A stretch of 64,000 nt of DNA from Pseudocoprococcus catus (GTDB taxonomy: Bacteria > Bacillota > Clostridia > Lachnospirales > Lachnospiraceae): the NCBI RefSeq assembly GCF_019734885.1, contig NZ_JAAXCM010000050.1:1-64000 (forward strand), read 5' to 3'. Below are positions 1-8,932 of the stretch, piece after piece (within the stretch, counting starts at the first letter, position 1; each line of letters opens with the position of its first letter). The notes below the pieces were generated by a model. That model did not search any database, was not told the origin of the DNA, and saw only the letters and a program-made list of their open reading frames with translations. The position numbers were made by a program, and so were the translations under genes.

Positions 1-120
1 TGCTTCTTTTCGATACGCCAGTGTCCGATTATACACAAAACGGCAGCAGCCAAATGTCTTTGCTATCTGTTCTTTCTTCTCATTAGTGGGATATATTCTG
101 TATTTATATGCTTTTAACAT
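1..120 (-). CDS. tnpB: TnpB (IS605 OrfB) RNA-guided nuclease, N-terminal 40 residues
   Basis: The minus strand reads MLKAYKYRIYPTNEKKEQIA followed by KTFGCCRFVYNRTLAYRK and continues open to the window edge. This is the typical start of IS605 OrfB/TnpB, with its N-terminal helix-turn-helix region and conserved FGCCRFVYN motif. TnpB proteins are transposon-encoded RNA-guided DNA nucleases that use a guide from the element's right end and are ancestors of Cas12; that is family knowledge. The RuvC and zinc-finger parts are not visible here. The start codon lies 14 bases after the end of tnpA. Unlike tnpA, the visible part has no defect. Confidence 0.85.
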   Translation of the reverse strand, partial: MLKAYKYRIYPTNEKKEQIAKTFGCCRFVYNRTLAYRKEA

Positions 121-134
121 CTGCTGCCACCGCC

Positions 135-554
135 TTAACCTTGGTTTTCTATATATCTTTTAAGCATTTTTTCTGATACATTTCCTACACTACAGACAAA
201 ATATCCATCTGTCCAAAAGGTATGTTCTTTCCAAAAATGTTTCCGCAAATAATTCGGATATCTTTCCTATATATGATGTGTCGTATAACTTTTCATCAGG
301 TTTACAATCCTGCTGACAGACATTGTCGGTTCTGTTTCTATCATATAATGAATATGGTCTTTGTCAGTTTCCATATATTTGATGATCACTTTGTGCCTTT
401 GACATATCTCATATGAAAACTGCTTTATATCATCTGATATTTGTTGTGAAACCAGCAATTTCTTCCTATATTTGCAGACGAAAATAATGTGATACTGTAA
501 TAAGTATTTGTGCCTGTTTTTAGATTTCCATGTCCCCATGCCATAAGTATACAA
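135..554 (-). pseudogene. tnpA: IS200-type transposase TnpA, interrupted by an amber codon
   Basis: Reading from the minus strand, the frame runs through KYLLQYHIIFVCKYRKKLLV and the HUH motif HIH (in DKDHIHYMIE), then meets a TAG at 267-269 after SYTTHHI. The same frame continues past the stop with ERYPNYLRKHFWKEHTFW and on to KRYIENQG, ending at a TAA. The stop stands where this family usually has Trp (IW-KRYPNYL), so a single TGG to TAG change explains it. The catalytic tyrosine of the YxxxQ motif (YIENQ) lies after the stop, so the truncated 95-residue product has the metal-binding HUH but no nucleophile. Total length of about 139 codons is normal for the family. The start may be a TTG at 554 or the ATG five codons later. 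Confidence 0.88.
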
Positions 555-570
555 TAATATCTAACTTTTA

Positions 571-613
571 GCTACCTTAACCCACCGTCTAAAGCCAGTG
601 GGATTGCGGTAGC
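571..613 (-). repeat. IS605-type left-end (LE) hairpin
   Basis: Two nested perfect stems are visible: GCTACC (571-576) with GGTAGC (608-613), and inside them CCCAC (581-585) with GTGGG (598-602). Imperfect subterminal hairpins recognised by TnpA are the hallmark of IS200/IS605 ends. It lies upstream of tnpA, as expected for the left end, so the element boundary is placed close to 613. Confidence 0.7.
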
Positions 614-657
614 CTCATTTCAAGCTTTGTACCGCACTCCATACAATAATTCATCAT
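614..657 (-). pseudogene. 5' fragment of a zinc-ribbon gene cut by the IS element
   Basis: A good ribosome-binding site (GGAGG, 8 bases before ATG) starts a frame reading MMNYCMECGTKLEMR, which then enters the IS left end and soon stops. The CxxC pair looks like half of an N-terminal zinc ribbon; similar starts occur in NUDIX hydrolases of Lachnospiraceae, but 15 residues are too few to be sure. It lies 87 bases downstream of radA on the same strand, so it was probably the next gene of that operon. The rest of the gene should lie beyond the far end of the IS element. Confidence 0.5.
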
Positions 658-744
658 TGGTTTATCCTCCAAAAAATTTAAAAATTCTATCCGAATTTCT
701 GCACATTTATTATACAAATACTCCGGCAGAAACACAAGAAAAAT

Positions 745-2130
745 CTATTCTGATACCCTGCCTGTGCATATAAAATCATATAAATCCTTGACATTTCTAA
801 TGCCAATAACCCGAATACCGGCCTTGCTCCTGATGTACTTCATATTACTCTGAGGAATGCAGCATACTTTAAATCCCAGTTTCTCTGCTTCCCGTACTCT
901 TTGTTCTGCCTGACTAACAGCTCTTACTTCTCCTGTCAATCCCACTTCACCAAAAATCATCGTATCCGATTCAACGGCTGCATTGCGATAACTGGAGATA
1001 ACAGCTGCTACAATCGCCAGATCAATGGCCGGTTCATTCAGACGCATGCCGCCGGCCAGATTGATATAGGCATCACAGCCAGCCAGTTTCAGTCCCAAAC
1101 GTTTCTCCAGCACTGCCAGCAAAAGATTCACTCTGTTATAGTCCGTACCAGCAGCTGTACGCCTCGGGATCTGAAAATTCGTCTGACAGACAAGAGCCTG
1201 CACCTCCAGCATCAGCGGTCTTGTACCTTCCATGGCACACGCCACAACAGACCCTGCTGTACCTTCCGGCCGGCCGCTGAGCATAAATTCCGACGGATTC
1301 TTCACTTCTGTCAATCCCTCACTGCACATCTCAAACACACCGATCTCATTGGTAGAACCAAATCGATTCTTCACAGCCCGAAGCAGTCGATATGAAGCAT
1401 GTCTGTCACCTTCAAAATACAGAACCGTATCCACCATATGTTCAAGCACACGCGGTCCGGCAACTACCCCCTCCTTTGTCACATGTCCGACTATAAAAAT
1501 CGCAATATTCTCCCGCTTAGCCAGCTGCATCAGTACACTGGTAGCTTCTCTGACCTGGCTGACACTTCCGGCTCCGGAACTGATATCTTCACGATACATT
1601 GTCTGAATGGAGTCGATGATCACCACTTCCGGTTTATACTTCAGAATCGTCTCCTGTATCACATCCAGATTCGTCTCACACAGCATCGCCAGATCATTCT
1701 TAAACACCCCGAGACGATCTGCACGCAGTCTGATCTGCTGCAGCGATTCCTCTCCCGACACATAAACTGTCCTACAGCTCTGTTCTGACAAACACCGGCT
1801 CATCTGAAGCAATAATGTGGATTTGCCAATACCCGGATCACCGCCGACTAACACAAGGGATCCCGGCACAATACCGCCACCAAGGACTCTGTCAAATTCC
1901 GAAATTCCCGTTGGTCTGCGCTTCTCATCACTTGAATGAACCGATGACAGCAACACCGGTTCGGAAGCTTTTGCCTGATGTCTAATACCGCCGGAAGCCG
2001 TACTCCCCTTTCCAATCGTTGGTTCCTCTACAAAGGCATTCCATGCTTTACAGGCGGGACACTGTCCAAGCCACTTAGCTGATTCGTATCCACATTCCTG
2101 ACAAAAAAATATATTCTTACTTTTAGCCAT
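745..2130 (-). CDS. radA: DNA repair protein RadA (Sms)
   Basis: RadA is a RecA-like DnaB-type helicase that promotes branch migration during recombinational repair. The 461-residue protein has the full family layout: an N-terminal zinc finger (CQECGYESAKWLGQCPAC), a Walker A motif GGDPGIGKST near residue 95, the RadA-specific KNRFGS motif near residue 255, and a C-terminal Lon-like domain. The start ATG follows GGGAG at a 7-base gap. It closes the clpC operon, the usual place of radA in Firmicutes. A hairpin terminator lies between it and the preceding gene, so it may also have its own transcript. Confidence 0.97.
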   Translation of the reverse strand: MAKSKNIFFCQECGYESAKWLGQCPACKAWNAFVEEPTIGKGSTASGGIRHQAKASEPVLLSSVHSSDEKRRPTGISEFDRVLGGGIVPGSLVLVGGDPGIGKSTLLLQMSRCLSEQSCRTVYVSGEESLQQIRLRADRLGVFKNDLAMLCETNLDVIQETILKYKPEVVIIDSIQTMYREDISSGAGSVSQVREATSVLMQLAKRENIAIFIVGHVTKEGVVAGPRVLEHMVDTVLYFEGDRHASYRLLRAVKNRFGSTNEIGVFEMCSEGLTEVKNPSEFMLSGRPEGTAGSVVACAMEGTRPLMLEVQALVCQTNFQIPRRTAAGTDYNRVNLLLAVLEKRLGLKLAGCDAYINLAGGMRLNEPAIDLAIVAAVISSYRNAAVESDTMIFGEVGLTGEVRAVSQAEQRVREAEKLGFKVCCIPQSNMKYIRSKAGIRVIGIRNVKDLYDFICTGRVSE

Positions 2131-2211
2131 TTAACTACTCCCGCTTTTATCATACTTTATTCCGGACCGCTCTGCATTCACATCCCATTTTGATACTTCA
2201 TCTCATCAAAA

Positions 2212-2260
2212 TAAACGAAAAGATACTACAAATTCACATATTGTGTCATCTGCAGTATCC
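2212..2260 (-). terminator. rho-independent terminator after the small conserved gene
   Basis: On the minus strand GATACTGCA pairs with TGTAGTATC (2222-2230 with 2251-2259, one G-U pair), with a smaller CACA/TGTG stem inside, followed by TTTTCGTTT. It lies 60 bases after the stop of the 136-residue protein and before radA, so it probably reduces read-through into radA. Confidence 0.6.
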
Positions 2261-2319
2261 TTTGTTCATTTCATAAATGCTATCGCTGTATAATGAATGA
2301 AGTTAAATATGATCTTAAT

Positions 2320-2730
2320 TTACATTTTGACAATCTTTACATGCTTCTGTGTGCTTCCTAATTCAACGCTCAATACAAGCTTGCCACCAAGATTTGTTGT
2401 CATTCGTCCGATATTCACATCATCCACAAAAACTTCATATTCCTGTTCAGCTTCCAGTTCCAGTGTAATCTGTGTATCTTCAAATCCTTCAACTTCAAAC
2501 TCTGTTCTGGCATCTGTCTCTTCGAAATCGAATACAGATGTTCCAGGTACAGATTCATATACAAATAATTCGTTCTTCTCAAGCTTCGTAATGTCACGGT
2601 ATGTCTTCACCTTGTACATGTCACCATGAAACTCGAAATCAGAGACCTTCTTCTTGGCATTCAGTGTATAATCACCAAAGCTTAAGCCATTTTCGTTCTC
2701 AACACGAATTAATTCTTCAACAACTGCCAT
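2320..2730 (-). CDS. conserved hypothetical protein (Lachnospiraceae type)
   Basis: A 136-residue acidic protein without signal peptide or membrane segment. It begins MAVVEELIRVENENGLSFGD and is rich in alternating hydrophobic and charged residues that suggest an all-beta fold (for example TTNLGGKLVLSVELG near the end). I recall close relatives in Lachnospiraceae annotated as endosialidase, a label the sequence does not support: there are no enzyme motifs. The ribosome-binding site GGAGG lies 8 bases before the ATG. It sits between clpC and radA, separated from clpC by about 120 bases. Function unknown; the location suggests a constitutive cytosolic role or one linked to protein stress. Confidence 0.8.
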   Translation of the reverse strand: MAVVEELIRVENENGLSFGDYTLNAKKKVSDFEFHGDMYKVKTYRDITKLEKNELFVYESVPGTSVFDFEETDARTEFEVEGFEDTQITLELEAEQEYEVFVDDVNIGRMTTNLGGKLVLSVELGSTQKHVKIVKM

Positions 2731-2847
2731 GTCCTTATCCTCCAGTCACATACATCTCTGTGTATGTTTATCACTTGTTCATAATTCAGGTAAAATTGCC
2801 TGCCACCCTATTATACATGAAAATAGGCCGCATGACCAGAGTCTTTA

Positions 2848-5292
2848 TTATTTTCTAACAAATTTAATATGATTTTCATTCATTTCAAGTACAACGGTAT
2901 CTCCCTGAACAAACTTGCCATCCAGATATTCTTCTGCCATGGCATCTTCAATCTCATTCTGGATCACCCTTCTGAGCGGACGTGCACCATAATTCTCATC
3001 AAACCCTTTTTCTGCCAGATGATCGCGGACAGCTTCGGAAATCACCGTTTCAACCCCCAGCTGCTCCTTGATTCTTCCGCAGATTGTCCTCAGCATAATA
3101 TCCGCTATATCCCTGACATTCTCCTTCGTCAGCGGATGGAAAACAATCGTTTCATCGATACGATTTAAAAATTCCGGTTTAAAAAGGTGTTTCACTTCAT
3201 CCATGACGCTGGCTTTCATCTTCTGATAATCTGCTTCATGTGTATCCCCCACTGAAAATCCCAGTTTCTTCGGTGTGACAATATTGGCTGCCCCAGCATT
3301 TGAAGTCATGATGATCACTGTGTTCTTGAAATCAATTTTCCTTCCCTGGGAATCTGTAACATGACCATCATCGAGAACTTGCAGAAGAATATTGAAAATA
3401 TCCGGGTGTGCCTTCTCAATCTCATCAAACAGTAAAACCGAGTAAGGATTCCGTCTGATCTTCTCACTGAGCTGTCCTCCCTCATCATAGCCGACGTATC
3501 CCGGAGGTGATCCGATAAGTTTAGACACACTGTGTTTCTCCATGTATTCTGACATATCAACCCGGATCATGGCATCCTCTTTGCCGAACATTGCCTCTGC
3601 CAGCGCCTTGGACAATTCCGTTTTGCCGACACCTGTAGGTCCCAGGAACAGGAAGGAACCAATCGGGCGCTTCGGATCTTTCAGACCGACTCTGCCACGT
3701 CGGATGGCTTTGGCCACTGCACTTACGGCTTCCTCCTGACCGATCACACGTTCATGCAGAATCGATTCAAGCTTTCTCAGGCGTTCTGACTCTTCTTCTT
3801 CAAGCTTTCTGACTGGAATTTTGGTCCAACTGGCCACAATGTCTGCTACTTCGTTCTCTCCAACGATCAACTGTTCGCTGCTGCGAACCTTTTCCCACTC
3901 GCTGTTAAGACGGATCATCTCATCATTTAATTCCTTCTGCCTCTTCTTGATCTCACTGGCCCGTTCATAGGCTTCATCCTTAATAGCCTGCTCTTTCTCT
4001 TCCTCAAGTTCCGCTACCTTTTTCTCTAATTCTTTTACTTTTGGGGATGATGTGTAAGAGCTCAGCCTTACCTTGGAGCACGCTTCATCGATCAGATCAA
4101 TGGCCTTATCCGGAAGAAAACGATCATTGATATACCTTGCAGACAAATGAACAGCTGCTTCCAGAGCCTCATCTGTAATGGTCACATGATGATGATTCTC
4201 ATAGGCCCCCTTCAGACCGATCAGGATCTCAACAGCTTCCTCCTCAGATGGTTCCTCCACCATTACCGGCTGAAAACGACGTTCAAGGGCCGCATCCTTC
4301 TCAATATGCTTCCTATATTCTTCAATGGTCGTGGCACCGATAATCTGCAGTTCACCTCTGGCCAGTGACGGTTTCAGGATATTGGCCGCATCAATAGCAC
4401 CTTCCGCACCGCCGGCACCGATAATCGTGTGAATTTCGTCGATAAAAAGCAAAATATTGCCGTCTTCTTTGACTTCACTGATCACGCGTTTAATACGCTC
4501 TTCAAATTCACCCCGGTACTTTGAACCGGCCACCATGCCGGAAATATCCAGTGTCAGAACCCGCTTGTCCTTGATTGTCTCAGGTACATTGCCGCTGATA
4601 ATCTTCTGTGCCAGTCCTTCCGCAACAGCGGTTTTGCCAACACCAGGCTCACCGATCAGGCAAGGATTGTTCTTCGTTCTTCTGGAAAGTATCTGAATCA
4701 CCCGCTGAATCTCATCATGACGTCCGATCACCGGATCCAGCTTACCCTCCCTGGCATAGGCCGTCAGATCTCTGCTGTACTGATCAACCATTAAAGGTTC
4801 GTTCTTCCTCCGCGACTTGCCCTTGGCCGACGGCATATCTGCCTTCGCTGCCCTGGCATCCATACCGATACCAAGTACAATATCCTGATAAACCTTTTGT
4901 GCCTGCACACCAAGGGAATATAACAGCTGTGCCGCAACACAATCTGTTTCTCTTAATATGGCAATCAAAAGATGTTCCGTTCCTATTGCTGAAGCTCTGA
5001 ACCGCATGGCTTCACGGTTAGCGATCTCCAGAATACGGCGGCTTCGCGGTGTGTATTCCTCCGGCTCTGCCACTATTGTCTGACTGCCCTGAATCAGCTG
5101 ACTGACCATGTGCAGTACCTTCTCCTCTGTCACATCATGATCTTCCAGCACCTGGCATGCCAGTCCTTCTTTCTCCCGCAGCAATCCGATCAGAATATGT
5201 TCTGTTCCGATATAACTGTGGTTCAGTTCTGCTGCAGCCTCCTTGGAATAATGCATCACATTGGCTGCCATCTGTGTAAATCTATATTGCAT
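2848..5292 (-). CDS. clpC: ATP-dependent Clp unfoldase ClpC
   Basis: ClpC is a Hsp100 AAA+ unfoldase that feeds damaged or tagged proteins to the ClpP protease. The 814 residues contain two N-domain repeats (1-145), a first AAA+ module with Walker A GEPGVGKT at 214-221, a coiled middle segment with a UVR motif (about 427-457) and a second AAA+ module with Walker A GPTGVGKT at 551-558. Both Walker B motifs are intact ([15 protein letters not shown]). In Bacillus, ClpC needs McsB or MecA as adaptor; the adaptor genes precede it here. The start follows GGAGG by 11 bases, a rather long gap. The gene is the third of four in the stress operon. Confidence 0.97.
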   Translation of the reverse strand: MQYRFTQMAANVMHYSKEAAAELNHSYIGTEHILIGLLREKEGLACQVLEDHDVTEEKVLHMVSQLIQGSQTIVAEPEEYTPRSRRILEIANREAMRFRASAIGTEHLLIAILRETDCVAAQLLYSLGVQAQKVYQDIVLGIGMDARAAKADMPSAKGKSRRKNEPLMVDQYSRDLTAYAREGKLDPVIGRHDEIQRVIQILSRRTKNNPCLIGEPGVGKTAVAEGLAQKIISGNVPETIKDKRVLTLDISGMVAGSKYRGEFEERIKRVISEVKEDGNILLFIDEIHTIIGAGGAEGAIDAANILKPSLARGELQIIGATTIEEYRKHIEKDAALERRFQPVMVEEPSEEEAVEILIGLKGAYENHHHVTITDEALEAAVHLSARYINDRFLPDKAIDLIDEACSKVRLSSYTSSPKVKELEKKVAELEEEKEQAIKDEAYERASEIKKRQKELNDEMIRLNSEWEKVRSSEQLIVGENEVADIVASWTKIPVRKLEEEESERLRKLESILHERVIGQEEAVSAVAKAIRRGRVGLKDPKRPIGSFLFLGPTGVGKTELSKALAEAMFGKEDAMIRVDMSEYMEKHSVSKLIGSPPGYVGYDEGGQLSEKIRRNPYSVLLFDEIEKAHPDIFNILLQVLDDGHVTDSQGRKIDFKNTVIIMTSNAGAANIVTPKKLGFSVGDTHEADYQKMKASVMDEVKHLFKPEFLNRIDETIVFHPLTKENVRDIADIMLRTICGRIKEQLGVETVISEAVRDHLAEKGFDENYGARPLRRVIQNEIEDAMAEEYLDGKFVQGDTVVLEMNENHIKFVRK

Positions 5293-5329
5293 AAAAATAA
5301 AAGCCTCCTGTTGTACATTTTATTTCTCA

Positions 5330-6391
5330 CTAAGAAGAAACTGCTTCTGATGCATCAAGCACCGGCAAATTCCTCCGAATATAATCTGCCCGGGCTCTCC
5401 CGCGCTCACTGCTGCTGATATTCTTCTCAGCACTTGCTGACAAAACAGCATCCGCCGTATTCAACATAACAGCAAATGGGCATATCTCTGCCTGTTCCGG
5501 CCAAATTTGATACAGATCTCCGGCATGGAGCAGAGACAGACAGGCCATGGTCTCATCATATCCAAGCTTTCTGGCATACTTAATCAAACCATAGGCACGA
5601 TACATAGGATCCACCTGACTCAGACGATCCTCATTGAAACACTGTCTGGCAAGCGCTTCCTCCTGCTCCGCCAACTGTCCCGCCAGATGTTCCAATGCAG
5701 AAGTAATCTCGCTTTCAGAAAGGCCCAATGTCTTTCTGTTGCGCATCCTGTAAACACTGCCCAGTGCCTCTGTCTGCCCGTCAAAATGCGGTCTCAGTGT
5801 AAATCCATACTGACTGATCTGTTTCTCTATCTGATGCATCACAGATTTCTTCTCCAGATACGGCAGATGCAGCAGATAAGATGCTGACATTCCTGTCCCC
5901 ATATAAAGCGGACTGGAAGTCAGATAGCCATACTTCTTACTAAAAGCATATTTCAAATACTGATTCAGACAATCATCCACCTGACCCGCCAATGCCATGG
6001 CTTCCTGTATATGATTGCCCGGACAGGATACCTGTATACAAAGATGTTCCTTGCCGTTAACAAGTACTGAAATGGATTCATCCTCTGATATAAGGATTCC
6101 CGCTTCATGGCCCTTTTCAAACATCTGCGGCGGAATAGCTAATTTTCCGATCAATGCCTGCTGCTCATAATCTCTGACCTCAGAAAAGTTAATAAACACA
6201 AACTTCTTCTGGAGAACCTCTTCTGATTCACGTACCGCATAGCACACGGCTGCCATCAGGGCTTTCTGTTCTTCCTCCTTCATCTTCGCTTCAAAAGGAT
6301 ATCCCATAATATTGCGGACCAGATATACCTGACCGCCTATGATCGGTCCCTGATTGCACGCTTCCATTTCATACCATTTACGCATGTTCAT
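5330..6391 (-). CDS. mcsB: McsB-like protein, active site degenerate (probable pseudokinase)
   Basis: Position between mcsA and clpC, length (353) and overall similarity identify it as McsB, the protein-arginine kinase that marks proteins for ClpCP. However, the expected catalytic motifs have decayed. SSRxRLARN reads GGQVYLVRN (19-27), losing both ATP-binding arginines. NEEDHLRIQ reads NGKEHLCIQ (112-120), losing the catalytic acidic residue and the arginine. The cysteine of YLTSCPTN is Ser160, and the arginine of GTGLRAS is Ser169. The C-terminal region (RARADYIRRNL), in the part that in Bacillus McsB binds phospho-arginine, is still recognisable. I infer a non-catalytic adaptor or a strongly altered enzyme. 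The start overlaps mcsA by 14 bases, suggesting coupled translation. Confidence 0.85.
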   Translation of the reverse strand: MNMRKWYEMEACNQGPIIGGQVYLVRNIMGYPFEAKMKEEEQKALMAAVCYAVRESEEVLQKKFVFINFSEVRDYEQQALIGKLAIPPQMFEKGHEAGILISEDESISVLVNGKEHLCIQVSCPGNHIQEAMALAGQVDDCLNQYLKYAFSKKYGYLTSSPLYMGTGMSASYLLHLPYLEKKSVMHQIEKQISQYGFTLRPHFDGQTEALGSVYRMRNRKTLGLSESEITSALEHLAGQLAEQEEALARQCFNEDRLSQVDPMYRAYGLIKYARKLGYDETMACLSLLHAGDLYQIWPEQAEICPFAVMLNTADAVLSASAEKNISSSERGRARADYIRRNLPVLDASEAVSS

Positions 6392-6983
6392 CCGCCTCTT
6401 TTCTGCCGGCTCTGATTATATCACGGATTCTGGCCGCCTCTTCATATTCTTCCTTCGCCACAGCCCGCTTCAATGCCGCCCGGAGTTCTTCCTCTGTTGA
6501 GCCGGCATCCACTGTAAATGCGATGTCCTGTTCAGCATCCTTCATCTCAGTGCGATCAGTATCTGCTGTGATTGACGGGATATGTACCGTCTCCCCGCCA
6601 TAAAGCGGTTCCTTACCTGTATGTTCACAATTGCCCTGTATCTTCTTCAGATAACCATCCAATACAAAGTTGAATGTCTTATAACAATCCGGGCACCCAA
6701 AGGTACCATATTTCAAAAATTCATTATATGTCATATGACAGGACGGACAAACAAGATTCGTCTTCTTCAGATTCTCTTCATCATCTGTCTCCTGGTGCTT
6801 ACCAAGGACACTTGCCAGTAAATTCGCCAAAAATGATGTATCCGTCAATGAAACAAATGACTGATCCATGCCGGTCTCCTTGGCCGCACAGGCCTCACAC
6901 AAATGGAGTTCCTTCTTCTCGCCATTAATAATCTCTGTATAAAAAACGACCGCCTCGTTCTCATGACATCCATCACAAAGCAT
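6378..6983 (-). CDS. mcsA: McsA, zinc-binding partner of McsB
   Basis: McsA activates McsB in the Bacillus ClpC system. The 201-residue protein shows four CxxC pairs (MLCDGC, LCEAC, CPSC, CPDC), the usual two zinc modules, and a C-terminal UVR motif (ELRAALKRAVAKEEYEEAA) like the one in ClpC and UvrB. Length is close to the Bacillus protein (185). It begins 3 bases after the GntR gene stops and overlaps mcsB, so the three genes form a tight transcription unit. All zinc cysteines are intact although its presumed partner has lost kinase residues. Confidence 0.93.
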   Translation of the reverse strand: MLCDGCHENEAVVFYTEIINGEKKELHLCEACAAKETGMDQSFVSLTDTSFLANLLASVLGKHQETDDEENLKKTNLVCPSCHMTYNEFLKYGTFGCPDCYKTFNFVLDGYLKKIQGNCEHTGKEPLYGGETVHIPSITADTDRTEMKDAEQDIAFTVDAGSTEEELRAALKRAVAKEEYEEAARIRDIIRAGRKEADEHA

Positions 6984-6986
6984 ACG

Positions 6987-7382
6987 CTATCCCTCCTCCG
7001 GATAATTCGCCGGCTGTTCATAATAATCATAGATCATATCGATCATCTCATGCACTTCATCTCTTGTAATTCCCTTGCACATGGCACCTGCCAGCATCAC
7101 CTGCAGATCTCTGAGCAATTTATTGCGCGCCGATGCCTTATTGCAGTCTATGGCTATAACAGCACCTTTCCTTCGGTCCAGCTTCACATAGCCTTCCTGT
7201 CTCAATACCGTATATGCCTTATTCACTGTATGCATGTTGATACCCACACGGTCAGCCAGCTGTCTCACCGACGGCAGTGAATCCCCCGCCGAAAGCTGAG
7301 ACGTGGCGATACCGATGACGATCTGATTACGCAGCTGTATATACAAGGCTTCATCACTGTTAAAATCTATCTCCAGTATCAT
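6987..7382 (-). CDS. GntR/YtrA-type transcriptional regulator in the ctsR position
   Basis: A 131-residue protein with an N-terminal winged helix of the GntR family: LYIQLRNQIVIGIATSQLSA, then LPSVRQLADRVGINMHTVNK, then a wing ending GYVKLDRRKGAVI. The short C-terminal helical tail fits the YtrA subgroup rather than large ligand-binding GntR proteins. It is the first gene of the mcsA-mcsB-clpC operon, exactly where Firmicutes normally encode the heat-shock repressor CtsR. I infer autogenous control of the operon. Its ribosome-binding site is AAGGTG, and an AT-rich TATAAT-like stretch lies just upstream of the start. No effector domain is visible. Confidence 0.9.
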   Translation of the reverse strand: MILEIDFNSDEALYIQLRNQIVIGIATSQLSAGDSLPSVRQLADRVGINMHTVNKAYTVLRQEGYVKLDRRKGAVIAIDCNKASARNKLLRDLQVMLAGAMCKGITRDEVHEMIDMIYDYYEQPANYPEEG

Positions 7383-7491
7383 ATGCTCACCTTCTCTTAT
7401 GATTATATTATATTCTGTTCAGGCCTCATCTGTGAGTCCTGAAGGACGGACAGCATCTCCTGCACCTATTGTCTGGTAACAAACATTGTCC

Positions 7492-7518
7492 ATCTGTTAT
7501 ACATATTGTAACACAGAT
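7492..7518. promoter_or_regulatory. imperfect inverted repeat upstream of the GntR gene
   Basis: ATCTGTTA at the left faces TAACACAGAT at the right across a short AT-rich centre, giving arms that match except for two inserted bases. It lies 110 bases upstream of the GntR start and just after the flippase gene. It could be an operator of the regulator or a weak hairpin ending the flippase transcript; the sequence does not decide. Confidence 0.3.
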
Positions 7519-7528
7519 ATCATAAAAA

Positions 7529-8866
7529 TCAATCTCTTTTTGCAGTACTTATTCCTCCCACAATCTGATACAGACGAACCGCAGCGATAACCGTTACTGC
7601 TACATTGGCCCAAAATACACCTGCAATATAACCATAAATCCCCATTTTAGGCATTAGGGCAACCACACCGAACAGCCGGATACCCGAAGCAATCACATGA
7701 TGCAGCAATGTTTCGTTCATTTTTCCAAGCCCGTTTAACGCACCTGCTAACAAAGACTGAATGTACATAAGCGGACAGAGAATCGCAAAAGCCTGTATGT
7801 ATCCCCCTGCCTCAATATCGTTAAAAAGCAGACTGCCAATCTGATTACCGCAGACCCCAAAAACTAACCCTGAAAAAAGCCCCAGAAGCAGACAATATTC
7901 CAGGCTTTTCTTAATTGCTACCGACACTGCCCGGTAATCATGAACTTCCTCTGCCTCCGCTACTGCCGGCAGCAAAAGTGATGCCATTGCATTGGTCACT
8001 GTATTTGGAAACAGAATAACCGGCAGCACAATGCCCGTAACAATGCCAAACACAGACAGTGCACTTTCTGTATCTCCATAATATTTTGCCAGCATCACAG
8101 GCATCAGAATCATTTCTGTACTTTGCAGTAATGTCACTGATACTCTGTTAGCTGTCAAAAGACCGCCATACTGCCACAATTGTCGGAGGATTTTTCTGAT
8201 TGATTCCCCGCTCCCTGATCCCCCATTTTGACTTCGAATACTAAATCGATAACAAATCCAAGTTAAAAAGCAGGAAAATATTTCCCCCGCTGCCAATCCC
8301 CAGACCGCAACAGAAGCATCAATTTTTCCCTTTTGGTACATCATTGCACCCAGTAGATAAATGGTCACAACTCTGACAACCTGCTCTAAGAGCTGCGTCA
8401 CCGCCGGAACTGCAGTATGTCTAATACCATAAAAATAACCGCCGACACAAGTATGTACTGCTGCAAAAGGAATGGCAATTGCCATAATCACCAGATATCC
8501 CCGACAACTGATATCCTTTAAAATCCACCGACTGATAGGCTCAGAAAAAGCAATAACACAGCCGCTGCTCAGTAATGCTACAATCAGCGACGTAATCCCA
8601 GCCGATTTTATTGTCTGTCTGATTGCCTTTTTCTTGCCTGCGCCGTGATAAGCCGCCACCATTTTCGACGCGGCCACCTGTATCCCCGCGCAGCTGACTG
8701 CCATACAAAACATAAAAATCGGAAATATCAGCTGATAGCGCCCCAGTTCTGCGTTGGATATCAAATTTGCCAGATAAACCCTGTTAAAAAAGCCAAGTAG
8801 CCGGGCTGCAAACCCGGCTGCTGTTAATATCAGAGTTCCTTTAATCAGTTCTCTTTTTACTGACAT
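7529..8866 (-). CDS. SpoVB/MVF-type lipid flippase (polysaccharide exporter family)
   Basis: A multi-span membrane protein of about 445 residues with 12 to 14 predicted hydrophobic helices. The N-terminus (KGTLILTAAGFAARLLGF) matches stage V sporulation protein B and related MOP-superfamily flippases, which move lipid-linked cell-wall or cortex precursors across the membrane. I place the start at the inner ATG (MSVKRELIKG) because it aligns with the family start; the ATG four codons earlier is possible, and neither has a strong ribosome-binding site. It lies downstream of rlmH, separated by a palindromic element. The match fits a spore-forming ancestor but does not prove sporulation. Confidence 0.85.
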   Translation of the reverse strand: MSVKRELIKGTLILTAAGFAARLLGFFNRVYLANLISNAELGRYQLIFPIFMFCMAVSCAGIQVAASKMVAAYHGAGKKKAIRQTIKSAGITSLIVALLSSGCVIAFSEPISRWILKDISCRGYLVIMAIAIPFAAVHTCVGGYFYGIRHTAVPAVTQLLEQVVRVVTIYLLGAMMYQKGKIDASVAVWGLAAGEIFSCFLTWICYRFSIRSQNGGSGSGESIRKILRQLWQYGGLLTANRVSVTLLQSTEMILMPVMLAKYYGDTESALSVFGIVTGIVLPVILFPNTVTNAMASLLLPAVAEAEEVHDYRAVSVAIKKSLEYCLLLGLFSGLVFGVCGNQIGSLLFNDIEAGGYIQAFAILCPLMYIQSLLAGALNGLGKMNETLLHHVIASGIRLFGVVALMPKMGIYGYIAGVFWANVAVTVIAAVRLYQIVGGISTAKRD

Positions 8867-8932
8867 GACCGGTACCATCCATTTTTTATCTATTCTATGA
8901 ATGATGGCCTAAATCATGTCTTGTTATTTTAC

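Larger units (their letters stand above)
1..613 (-). mobile_element. IS200/IS605-family element, 3' part outside window
   Basis: The segment carries, in reading order, a left-end hairpin, a Y1 transposase gene (tnpA) and the start of tnpB, all on the minus strand. This is the layout of the tnpA-tnpB branch of the IS200/IS605 family, which moves as single-stranded DNA. The left end is visible as nested stems (GCTACC/GGTAGC outside CCCAC/GTGGG). The right end, and the guide RNA that normally overlaps the tnpB 3' end, lie outside the window. The tnpA gene has an in-frame stop, so this copy is probably not self-mobile. Confidence 0.85.
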
